A stretch of 64,000 nucleotides of DNA from Sphingobacterium faecium (GTDB lineage Bacteria; Bacteroidota; Bacteroidia; Sphingobacteriales; Sphingobacteriaceae), in contig NZ_QBKH01000008.1 of NCBI RefSeq assembly GCF_003054045.1, positions 62,001-126,000 of the forward strand, given 5' to 3'. The translations under genes and the position numbers were made by a program. Under the pieces are notes generated by a model that was not told where the DNA came from, made no database searches, and saw nothing but the letters and a program-made list of their open reading frames with translations. This document shows positions 20,112-28,088 of this stretch, one piece after another. Numbering within the stretch: the first letter of the stretch is position 1; every line of letters starts with the position of its first letter.

Positions 20112-21884
20112 ATGAAAAAAAACTATTGTTTATATCTGTTGATGGCCATCTCTAGCCTAATCCTTTTCGGATGTAAAAAAGATGCGTTACTGGCCGATAA
20201 TGTTCAGTTGCAATCCTTTTCTTTTGATCCATCGGCCAATCCTGGATTAAAAGAGGCAGTATTTGGAACTATTGAAGGTCAGCAGATTCATATTACGGTA
20301 CCAAATTCAATCGATATCACTAAAGCTATACCTTCTTTTCATGGTAGCTCAGATAAATTGATTGCCTATGTTGGTCAGAAAGTTCAAGAATCAGGCATCA
20401 GCGCTGTTGATTTTACACAAACAGTTGTCTATCGATTTGTGACACCCGATGGAATGTCGGAGTACAGTGTGACGGCTGAAAAGGCCGGTTCTATCGTGTC
20501 TTTCGGTTTCTATGCCGCAGACAATCCAGAATACTTGTTTAGAGATTACCCAGCAACCATAACGAAGCTTGATATTAAAGTTGACTTACCAGTAGATGCT
20601 GATGTGACGAAATTGGTAGCTCGGTATACAAAAAGCAATGGTACCATTTTAAAGTATAATGGTACTGATTTCGTAAGTAAAGAAACCGTATTGGACTATA
20701 CCTTACCACAAAGCTTGGAGCTACAAGATGTGCAAAGTGGCACTTCGGAAAACTTTGTCGTTACAGTGGGTCGACTTACTGCTCCTGTGTGGTCTACTGT
20801 ACAATTACCAGATTTTTTAAATATCAATAATGTCGCGGAGGCAGGACTTGAAATTAACCCTGTAAACAGACAGCCCTATGTATCAGTGCAATTTTCTGGA
20901 AGTACAGACGATCTACGTAAGGGGCTGATCACGACATGGAATGCCGATACCAAGCAATGGGAAACGCTTGGGGGAAATACAGGTTTTACACCAACTCGAG
21001 CAGATCTTATTTCTCTTGACTTTTCGAAACAAGGGGTACCTTATGTAGCATTTAGAGATTATACAGCAGGAACTAATGCGCAGTATGCATCTTTAATGAA
21101 GTATGAAAATAACGCATGGTCATTTGTTGGAAATCAACAGGGTTCTTTCAATAGAGTTAACTACTTGACATTAAAATTGGATGAAAATGATATTCCTTAT
21201 CAAGGATATGTCTTTACTCGTGCTTCATCTCCTTATCCAAATCGAGGTACCTATGTAGAATCTTTTAATGGATCTACTTGGTCCGGACAGACTTTTGCGC
21301 AATCGTCTACTGGGTGGTATGCTAAGATGTTTAAAGGAGGCGACAGTAAGCTTTATTATGTTGTAATGGATTTAACAAGTGGCACTGCTACACGTAAGCC
21401 CTCGGTTTATAGGTTGGACAATGGTGTGTGGAATCTAGTAGGAAATGTAAACGTAGGTCCTGCTGAGTCCAACTCCGGCGGTATAAATATAGATCTTGAT
21501 GTGACAGCAGATGGTCAGATCTATATGGTTTATCAATCTAATTCGCCAGCTTATAAAACATTTGTGATGCATTGGAATGGTAGTACCTGGAAACAGTTTG
21601 GCGATGGAATTAGCCAATCCACAAGTAGTTCTGCCAATCGAGACAATGTTGCCATCTCTATACATCCGGATGGTCGCGTTTTCTTAGCTTATGGAGATGC
21701 TATCAACGGTATCAAAGTGTGTACATTTAATGAAAGTATTGGGAATTGGAATGCCGCTACACAAATATCGGCAGAAAATGGGAATAAATTTGTTATGCAA
21801 ATCAGTAAAGAGGGTATCCCATATCTAATAACAGTCATAAACAATAAAGCTACACTCTTTAAATACGATATTCCAGGATTGTAA
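20112..21884 (+). CDS. Lipoprotein with DUF5018-like domains and a C-terminal propeller-like region
   Basis: 590-aa lipoprotein (lipobox LILFGC, Cys about 21). Two beta domains of DUF5018 type come first (about 30-125 and 128-235; NPGLKEAVFGTIEGQQIHITVP and then SFGFYAADNPEYL). Residues about 240-590 show a repeated strand pattern of the kind W..VG/LGG...F...D. Examples are KQWETLGGN, NAWSFVGNQQG, GVWNLVGNVNVG and STWKQFGDG. About every 50-60 residues a D..G.PY or D..G.IY turn occurs, which suggests a beta-propeller. Likely a surface binding protein of the same operon; ligand unknown. Confidence 0.65.
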   Translation: MKKNYCLYLLMAISSLILFGCKKDALLADNVQLQSFSFDPSANPGLKEAVFGTIEGQQIHITVPNSIDITKAIPSFHGSSDKLIAYVGQKVQESGISAVDFTQTVVYRFVTPDGMSEYSVTAEKAGSIVSFGFYAADNPEYLFRDYPATITKLDIKVDLPVDADVTKLVARYTKSNGTILKYNGTDFVSKETVLDYTLPQSLELQDVQSGTSENFVVTVGRLTAPVWSTVQLPDFLNINNVAEAGLEINPVNRQPYVSVQFSGSTDDLRKGLITTWNADTKQWETLGGNTGFTPTRADLISLDFSKQGVPYVAFRDYTAGTNAQYASLMKYENNAWSFVGNQQGSFNRVNYLTLKLDENDIPYQGYVFTRASSPYPNRGTYVESFNGSTWSGQTFAQSSTGWYAKMFKGGDSKLYYVVMDLTSGTATRKPSVYRLDNGVWNLVGNVNVGPAESNSGGINIDLDVTADGQIYMVYQSNSPAYKTFVMHWNGSTWKQFGDGISQSTSSSANRDNVAISIHPDGRVFLAYGDAINGIKVCTFNESIGNWNAATQISAENGNKFVMQISKEGIPYLITVINNKATLFKYDIPGL

Positions 21885-21891
21885 TAACAAT

Positions 21892-21924
21892 AGATCGGAC
21901 AGAACATATCTGTCCGATCTTTTA
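21892..21924 (+). terminator. Rho-independent terminator after the DUF5018 lipoprotein
   Basis: Perfect 12-bp stem (AGATCGGACAGA at 21892-21903, with 21909-21920), 5-nt loop and TTTT. It should end or attenuate the transcript before the phosphoesterase, whose ATG is 14 nt further on. Confidence 0.75.
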
Positions 21925-21937
21925 GATTTAATACTAT

Positions 21938-23419
21938 ATGATTAATAGAATAAGTTATTTGTTGGCTTTGGCAGTATTATTTGCTGTGGAAGCAATGGCA
22001 CAAAGCCCATCTGCAAAAAGTGTATGGGTCAAAGGTCATGTGTTTGAAGACAAAAATAATAATGGTATGCAGGATAAAGGGGAGAAGGGGCTTTCCAAGG
22101 TGTTGATATCCAATGGTGTCCATGTAATAAGTTCTGACAGTCGTGGAGCTTATGCTTTTGAAGCAGAAGTTGGACAATCTATCTTTTCTATCCATCCGTC
22201 AGCATATCAGTATGCAAATGCCAACAAAATTGGTAATGCAAATGCATATTATCTAAATCCAAATAACCATATTTCGGATACGCTGGTTTATAACATGCCC
22301 TTGCAAAAAAGGAAAAGTGTACCAAAAGATTTTAATATTGCAGCAATTGGAGATGTTCAGGTTAGTGATCAAGAAGAACTCGGATTTGCAGCTAAAAGTA
22401 TTTTTTCGGAGCTTCTTGAACGTAATGATATTGATTTCAACCTGGTCTTAGGCGATTTGGTCAATAATAATATGGATATATTGCCTGATTTCGGTAACAT
22501 TCTTGGGACTCTTCCGATGACATCATGGACTATGGTCGGCAATCATGATCGTAATGTTGACCATCCAGCTTATATGAATGACCGTTTTAATACGGTGTTT
22601 GGAGCAGATAATTATGCTTTCAATTATGGTCATGCGCATTTTATTGTATTGAATAATGTCTTTGCTACGGGCAAAAATTCTTATGAAGGAAGATTGACCG
22701 ACGATCAATTGACGTTTTTAAAGAATGATTTGGCACATGTTCCAAAAGATGTTTTAGTTGTCCTCAGTCAGCATATACCAATGGCTTTTACACGAAATAA
22801 AGCAGAGGTGCTCCAACAGTTGGAAGGATATGAGAATGTCTTATTGTTGTCCGGGCATACCCATCAGGTGGATCGATATTTTTTTAAAAGTCATGCAATA
22901 CAAGAACTGGGGGCCGGTGCTACTTGTGGTAATTGGTGGCGAGGAGAAAAGGATGCTTTTGGTGTGCCAGATGCCATGATGCAATGCGGTAGCCCGAGAG
23001 GATATTTTGTGATCCATATTAAAGATAATCAGTATACTTTTAAGTATAAGGCAATTGGACAGGATGCTAAAAAGCAAATGCATATTACTTTGAATGACGG
23101 ATTATTGCAGGCTAATATATTTGGGGCTGGAGATAGTACCAAAGTTCTGGTTCAACTAAATGATGGAGAATGGCTACAGATGCAACTTAGTAAAAGCATA
23201 GATCCGCTTGTCGCCCATATTATAGAAAAAAACAATCAAAAGATATATCCAAGTCCTGGCAGTACGGCCAATCCACTCCGAAAAAGAAAATCTAGCCATC
23301 TTTGGGAATTGCCGATGCCACAGTTGAATGCTAATAGGAATAAAATCATTCGCATTAAAGCACAAGACTCCTACGGCTTTTCTGTACAGAATGAGTTTAT
23401 GGAGTATTTTTCCAAATAA
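21938..23419 (+). CDS. Calcineurin-like metallophosphoesterase with N- and C-terminal beta domains
   Basis: 493-aa exported phosphoesterase (signal about 1-21, ending AMA-QS). An SdrD-B/carboxypeptidase-like beta domain (about 30-100; GHVFEDKNNNGMQDKGEKGL) precedes the catalytic domain (about 125-330). Metal motifs in order are AAIGDVQ, LVLGDLVNN, MVGNHDRN and LSGHTHQVD. The first motif reads D-V-Q where many phosphoesterases have D-x-H; Gln here is also seen in the Bacteroidota metallophos_N/C subgroup. A C-terminal beta domain (about 345-490) follows. It sits just past a terminator, so it may be expressed partly independently. Substrate unknown. Confidence 0.88.
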   Translation: MINRISYLLALAVLFAVEAMAQSPSAKSVWVKGHVFEDKNNNGMQDKGEKGLSKVLISNGVHVISSDSRGAYAFEAEVGQSIFSIHPSAYQYANANKIGNANAYYLNPNNHISDTLVYNMPLQKRKSVPKDFNIAAIGDVQVSDQEELGFAAKSIFSELLERNDIDFNLVLGDLVNNNMDILPDFGNILGTLPMTSWTMVGNHDRNVDHPAYMNDRFNTVFGADNYAFNYGHAHFIVLNNVFATGKNSYEGRLTDDQLTFLKNDLAHVPKDVLVVLSQHIPMAFTRNKAEVLQQLEGYENVLLLSGHTHQVDRYFFKSHAIQELGAGATCGNWWRGEKDAFGVPDAMMQCGSPRGYFVIHIKDNQYTFKYKAIGQDAKKQMHITLNDGLLQANIFGAGDSTKVLVQLNDGEWLQMQLSKSIDPLVAHIIEKNNQKIYPSPGSTANPLRKRKSSHLWELPMPQLNANRNKIIRIKAQDSYGFSVQNEFMEYFSK

Positions 23420-23860
23420 TGATATAATTGGTCTTAGATATGATGTTTAAGACTAGTTACATCATCATAAACCCAGATCTCACAAAAATACTATCAACTA
23501 TTTTTAGATAATTCGGCAATCTGCTCGCATCGGTGTTGGAATGACGCTAAAATAATTTACTGAATAAACCTTGCAGGAACTCATGAAGATTTAATCCAAA
23601 AAATACATCTTTTGACGTATTGTTTTTGACAGTGAAAAGAACGAATTTTGTTTTCTACAGACGCTCATTAAAACCTTGACTTTATATTTTTTAAACCTAT
23701 GTTAGCAAAGTGCTGAATAATCGAGCGCTTATGTATGTGGATGTTAAATCCTCGCACGCTTCTATTATGATCTTTTAGGGCAAACAGGATCATCACTTAT
23801 AAGTCTTTTATAGAATCAGACGGTCACCTTTTATAAAATTAAAACTACAAAAAACCTATA
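23420..23860. other. 441-bp gap without a recognised gene
   Basis: I see no coding frame, RNA gene or full TAnnTTTG promoter here. A short GTCTTA...TAAGAC inverted repeat just after the phosphoesterase stop lacks a T run. The sequence marks the change from the packed SusC/D operon to the AT-rich patch that follows. Confidence 0.5.
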
Positions 23861-24469
23861 ATGAAAAAAATATTTAGTACTATCTTATTTATACTAGCAG
23901 TCTACACAGGATTTGCACAAGAGAAAACAACCCTTGACGATGGCTCCTCTTTTGAGATCGGATTAGTAGATAAGAAAACAAATATCTACGGATTTAAAGC
24001 ACACTATAAGAATGGACAATTGAAATCTATAGGACATTTGATCGGGCTGGGAGGTAATCAGGTAAGTTCCGATAAAACTGGAGAATGGATGAACTATTAT
24101 GAGGATGGTACATTAAAATCAACGGGAAATTATAAAGATGGATATCAGGTAGGTGAATGGAAATTCTATCATGATAACGGATCATTAAAAGAGATTGGAA
24201 AGTATAAAGACTATTTACCGCTCATAGAAGGGAAATATCCTCCTACTAGAGGAGAAAAGACCGGAGAATGGAAAACTTATTTTGATGATGGAAAACTGGA
24301 AATCTTAGGAAACTATCAGCATGATAAAATGGTAGGCGAATGGAAAAGATATTACAACAACGGAAAATTGAGGGATGTTGTACATTATACTGAAGGAGAG
24401 CCGAGCGGATTATGGAAAAACTACAGTGAATCAGGGGAATTGCTAAGCTCGAAGAATTACGATGAATAG
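23861..24469 (+). CDS. MORN-repeat (YwqK-type) exported protein
   Basis: 202-aa protein with a signal peptide (about 1-19, ending GFAQ). At least five MORN_2-type repeats follow, of the form GEW..YY.DG.LK..GNY (GEWMNYYEDGTLKSTGNY, GEWKFYHDNGSLKEIGKY, GEWKTYFDDGKLEILGNY, GEWKRYYNNGKLRDVVHY). Proteins of this build are annotated as YwqK-family antitoxins, but the repeat is a general beta-hairpin scaffold and toxin neutralisation is not shown. It heads a run of small, AT-rich genes. Confidence 0.8.
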   Translation: MKKIFSTILFILAVYTGFAQEKTTLDDGSSFEIGLVDKKTNIYGFKAHYKNGQLKSIGHLIGLGGNQVSSDKTGEWMNYYEDGTLKSTGNYKDGYQVGEWKFYHDNGSLKEIGKYKDYLPLIEGKYPPTRGEKTGEWKTYFDDGKLEILGNYQHDKMVGEWKRYYNNGKLRDVVHYTEGEPSGLWKNYSESGELLSSKNYDE

Positions 24470-24544
24470 ACCTAAACTTACTTTTCTAAATTTATATCTT
24501 TATAGATCTTAACTTGATCTAGGCTCTAAAATAACCATTTCAAT

Positions 24545-24736
24545 ATGCATTTTATACTAAGGAGTATAATAGATAATTTATGGAAGTCTTTCCAAGATAA
24601 GGTAAGTACTTATGTTAATCAACATGGTGGTGTTGCAAATATTGTAAGTCCTAAAATTGAGCGGCCTGATTGGGTTGATATTGAAAGAGTTGTTAAAGGA
24701 ATTAAACCCATATCAACTTTGAGGAGCGATTGTTAA
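24545..24736 (+). CDS. 63-aa orphan, possibly a remnant of a larger protein
   Basis: Unrecognised 63-aa frame. An in-frame stop (24527-24529) lies just upstream, so it cannot extend left. The C-terminal half (GGVANIVSPKIERPDW, then VDIERVVKGIKPISTL) looks like ordered, selected sequence rather than a random frame. The first 20 residues are less convincing. It ends in Cys, 10 nt before the next gene. It may be the tail of a decayed secreted toxin or a real small gene; I cannot decide between them. Confidence 0.35.
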   Translation: MHFILRSIIDNLWKSFQDKVSTYVNQHGGVANIVSPKIERPDWVDIERVVKGIKPISTLRSDC

Positions 24737-24746
24737 TAATTAGAGC

Positions 24747-25211
24747 ATGAAGAGAAAGACAATATTTTTTATAAATGTGGTAATAGCCTACACTTTATTT
24801 CCAATTATTTATATTCACCGTTATTGGGGTAATATTATTAGTGGAAATTATGAAATACCTTATATTCGGACTAATTCTCTAAGTGATTTTCTAATACGTG
24901 TTTTTGATGGAGCTGGACTGGGAGGGACTATATTCTTACTCATAAACCTACTGCCATTTCAGTTTATAAAATTAAAATGGCTTTATAAATTTGATCACAA
25001 TTTTTATATAAAATCCATAGGGTTTTATATTCTATTTAATATAGCTTTTGTGTTGATAACTGGCTGGGGAAGTTTACTTCTAATGATAGAATCCCCTTGG
25101 CTTGATAAGAAGCCCTTCTTATTCGTTTTATTTTTGTTCTCCGTCATATTTCAAACCGCTCTCTATATCGCAATCGATAGGAAGATCTTAAAGAAAAATA
25201 ATGTATTATAA
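24747..25211 (+). CDS. Small four-helix membrane protein of unknown function
   Basis: 154-aa integral membrane protein with about four hydrophobic segments (about 5-22, 55-73, 90-112, 125-145) and charged ends (MKRKT, DRKILKKNN). No enzymatic motif is visible. The neighbours, a MORN-repeat protein and a short orphan, suggest an immunity or accessory membrane protein, but this is inference. Composition is visibly more AT-rich than in the loci on either side. Confidence 0.55.
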   Translation: MKRKTIFFINVVIAYTLFPIIYIHRYWGNIISGNYEIPYIRTNSLSDFLIRVFDGAGLGGTIFLLINLLPFQFIKLKWLYKFDHNFYIKSIGFYILFNIAFVLITGWGSLLLMIESPWLDKKPFLFVLFLFSVIFQTALYIAIDRKILKKNNVL

Positions 25212-25495
25212 GCACCATTTTCGAATGGTATCACTTAGTAATACCGATCTTTGAAGTATGAAAAGACTGAATACTATAATTACAATTGCGTAACTCAAAT
25301 GATAGCCCAGAAAAATATTTTGAAAAGATAGCATAATATTATTGTACATAGAATAGCGGCGATAAGTAATATAATCTTTTTACAAAGTTTGGATACGCCT
25401 TGATCGACAAGATATTGCTGCAATGAATACTATTTAAGAGAAGGAGCTAAGAGTAAGCTTAGTACAAGGTTCAAAGTCAATATTCAGCGTATATA

Positions 25496-26044
25496 ATGGA
25501 AGATATAATCTTAGTCGTGCTATCACCAAGGAATTTTAATGCATTAAAAAAGTATCAAAATTTATTTTGTTTTGCAGCATTTTTGAATTTATCAATAGGC
25601 TGTATAGCTGAGTTTTCTTTTTTTGACTCAATTAAATCGATCGTTCAGTCTATTTCATTGACCTTGTTTTTTGTATTTCTAATTTTATTTATTCTTGTTT
25701 TAGTCAGAATTAAAATATTAAAAAAGGAATATTTCTGTCGTATTAATGAAAAGTATTTGTATTTGGAAATTGATAATGAGATCAAAAAAATAGACCTTGT
25801 TGATATCGATTTGTACATTAATTTAGCTAGAATATCAGAAAAGGATTCTTATTCAGATTGGGGTCATTTTATAGAATTGAGTGATTTTAAAGGCAAAAGT
25901 CAATTGCCGATTAGATTTGAAGCTACGCTATTAAATATCTTTCCACAATCAAATGTACACTATAGGAGTAAAAGTCCAATTTTAATGAGTGAGACAAGAG
26001 GCTTATTTAAATCTCTATTAAATCTGCTATGGGCAACTTCCTGA
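25496..26044 (+). CDS. Two-helix membrane protein with a possible PH-like domain
   Basis: 182-aa protein. Two membrane helices (about 20-45 and 48-72) come first. The soluble part (about 75-160) alternates strands (EYFCRINEKYLYLEIDNEIKKIDLVDI), as in bacterial PH-like domains attached to the membrane. No known family is recognised with confidence. A 284-bp empty, AT-rich gap separates it from the membrane protein upstream. It ends 64 nt before the convergent ABC permease gene, with a shared hairpin between. Confidence 0.5.
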   Translation: MEDIILVVLSPRNFNALKKYQNLFCFAAFLNLSIGCIAEFSFFDSIKSIVQSISLTLFFVFLILFILVLVRIKILKKEYFCRINEKYLYLEIDNEIKKIDLVDIDLYINLARISEKDSYSDWGHFIELSDFKGKSQLPIRFEATLLNIFPQSNVHYRSKSPILMSETRGLFKSLLNLLWATS

Positions 26045-26054
26045 AGTGTACAAA

Positions 26055-26088
26055 AATGCACGCTATGTTTGTACCAGTAGCGTGCATT
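26055..26088. terminator. Bidirectional terminator between convergent genes
   Basis: Perfect 11-bp inverted repeat (AATGCACGCTA at 26055-26065 with 26078-26088), 12-nt loop. On the minus strand it is followed by TTTTTG, so it best serves the ABC permease operon. Confidence 0.7.
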
Positions 26089-26108
26089 GTTCATCCTATA
26101 TACGGCGT

Positions 26109-27095
26109 TTAACTCCGTATTTCTCTTCGCATAAAAATATAATAGGACCACGCAAAGCAGGTCATCGTTGCTGCTAAAAGACCACTGACTTGAGGCCAGA
26201 CCATCAAGAAACTATCCCTAAATGATAGAGGTGCAGGAATGGCGCCAATCATTTGTTCCATAGCAATAGGACCGAGGCTCCGTACAGATGGCATGAGCAG
26301 GGTTGTAGTCGCATCCAGATATAGTTGGCTCGGTGATAATCGAAGCAAGTTTAATATCAATTCATTGTAGCTCAGATATTCCTGTTCCGAAATATAGTTT
26401 GGATTCGGTAAAAATGGCCTGATGGCTAGATTGACAAGAATCGGGAAGAATACAGTAAAAAATAGCCAAATACCGATTGCGGTTAAAGCTGAGGTTGCCG
26501 GTTGGCGAAACCGTATCGATAATAGTATCGATAGGCTCAACCAAAAGGCGACATATATAACACTGATAAGGGTAAAACCTATAATCCGCAAAAGTTCCTG
26601 AGGCTCGATCCGTACCCCTGTACCTAATAAGCCACCGCCAATCATTAGAAGTACTAACGCGATAAACATCGTCCCCACGACAGTGAGCGGAGCAAAGAAT
26701 TTTGAAAACAAGAGGTTATCACGGTAGATAGGTTGCGCTATCAGACGTGTTAATGTGCCCCCATTGTATTCGGCATTGATCGCATCAAATCCGAGTGCTA
26801 TGCCAAGTAGTGGCGCTAGAAAATTCAGGAAAACATGAAATGGTGGAATCGAATTGTCCGTCGTGGTCAATAATTTGAGATATAAAAATGATTGATCAGG
26901 ATCTTTCATATTGTTGACAGCCTCTTTCAACCCGGTGGAAGATACGTATAATGAGGCTCCAAATGTCAGTACAATAAGTAGGATCAGTATGATAAAACGC
27001 CAGCTGCGAATATGATAGGCAATTTCCTTATTTACCAGTACCTGAATTGGAACCGATGAGTGGCTAATTGTGGAGGAGACTGTGGGATTTTTCAT
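26109..27095 (-). CDS. ABC-2 type transporter permease
   Basis: 328-aa membrane subunit of an ABC exporter. It starts at ATG 27095 (MKNPTVSS), overlapping the end of the ATPase gene by 32 nt. Longer starts would run deep into the ATPase and carry no hydrophobic signal. About six membrane segments are visible, the first at about 30-53. A large extracytoplasmic loop follows, then NAEYNGGTLTRLIAQPIYRDNLLFSKF, a conserved ABC-2 coupling segment (about 120-145). It forms a pair with the ATPase upstream; cargo unknown. Confidence 0.88.
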   Translation of the reverse strand: MKNPTVSSTISHSSVPIQVLVNKEIAYHIRSWRFIILILLIVLTFGASLYVSSTGLKEAVNNMKDPDQSFLYLKLLTTTDNSIPPFHVFLNFLAPLLGIALGFDAINAEYNGGTLTRLIAQPIYRDNLLFSKFFAPLTVVGTMFIALVLLMIGGGLLGTGVRIEPQELLRIIGFTLISVIYVAFWLSLSILLSIRFRQPATSALTAIGIWLFFTVFFPILVNLAIRPFLPNPNYISEQEYLSYNELILNLLRLSPSQLYLDATTTLLMPSVRSLGPIAMEQMIGAIPAPLSFRDSFLMVWPQVSGLLAATMTCFAWSYYIFMRREIRS

Positions 27096-28056
27096 GTTCA
27101 GAGTTGCTTGTTTTACTGTTCTCAAAATATGTATTATAGATATAGTCGAGTGCATAATCATGGCGTTGTACAGATAGGATGTCAGCACCGTTGTTGACAA
27201 GTAAACGTACTGCCGTGGCAGTTATATCGCCATCTGTTTTGATCTCGATCGAGTCATCGCCAACAGAAAGCTTTCTGATAGCAGGCAAGTTTTTTAATAC
27301 TTCTTCAAATAGCGCTACGTTTGCATTTGTTTTTTCAAATGAAATCCATGTTGTTATGCCCTCTTTTTGCTGTAGCTTATGTGCAAGACTATCAATAGAG
27401 CCTTCTGCTAGTAGCTTTCCACCAACAAAAATACCCACTCTGTCACAAACGCGCTGTACCTGATGGAGGTGATGCGAAGATAGGAGAACTGTCAGATTCT
27501 GTTCTCTGCTGAGTCGCTTGATCAATTCGAGGAATTCATCTACACCCTGTGGGTCTATACCTAAGGTAGGCTCATCCAAAATAGCAACTTCAGGAGTCTT
27601 GATGAGGACTTCAGCAAGGCCGAGTCGCTGCTTCATACCTCTCGAAAAGTCTCCTGTTTTCTTATGGATGTCCTGTCCCAGTCCTACTTGATTTAAGATG
27701 TCTTGCGCGCCAGACCTAGCTTTAGACTTTTGAAGTCCGTTTAATTCAGCTATGAAAGTCAGGTTTTCCAATGCGGTCATTTCAGGATAGAAACCCACAT
27801 TATCTGGAAGATAGCCCACTTTTCTTTTAACAGCTATTGGATTTCGGGTGGCATTATGACCGCAGACATAAGCTGTTCCTGTGGTCGGCTCGGTTAGTCC
27901 AAGCATCATCAGGATAGTCGTCGTCTTGCCGGCACCATTGGGACCGAGAAGACCGAATACCTCGCCTTTATATATGTTGAGATCTAAATGATCAACAGCC
28001 TTTGCCTTTCCATAGTTTTTTGTCAAACCTGTCAATTGGATGATAGGATCCTTCAT
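27064..28056 (-). CDS. ABC transporter ATP-binding protein
   Basis: 330-aa nucleotide-binding subunit of the exporter. Walker A is GPNGAGKTT (about 37-45), the signature loop is FSRGMKQRL, and Walker B is VAILDEPTLGIDPQG. The switch His lies in LLSSHHL. An extra 90-residue C-terminal domain (about 225-320) is typical of drug- and polymer-exporter ATPases of the CcmA type. It lies 32 nt after the NEW3-domain gene and overlaps the permease, so the three are one operon. Confidence 0.93.
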   Translation of the reverse strand: MKDPIIQLTGLTKNYGKAKAVDHLDLNIYKGEVFGLLGPNGAGKTTTILMMLGLTEPTTGTAYVCGHNATRNPIAVKRKVGYLPDNVGFYPEMTALENLTFIAELNGLQKSKARSGAQDILNQVGLGQDIHKKTGDFSRGMKQRLGLAEVLIKTPEVAILDEPTLGIDPQGVDEFLELIKRLSREQNLTVLLSSHHLHQVQRVCDRVGIFVGGKLLAEGSIDSLAHKLQQKEGITTWISFEKTNANVALFEEVLKNLPAIRKLSVGDDSIEIKTDGDITATAVRLLVNNGADILSVQRHDYALDYIYNTYFENSKTSNSEHEKSHSLLHN

Positions 28057-28088
28057 GATGATTATCTTTTTTATTGAATGAAATAGTG

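Noticed and set aside
27096-27200. Longer start of the ABC permease
   Set aside because: It would extend the overlap with the ATPase gene to over 130 nt and adds a stretch with no permease character.
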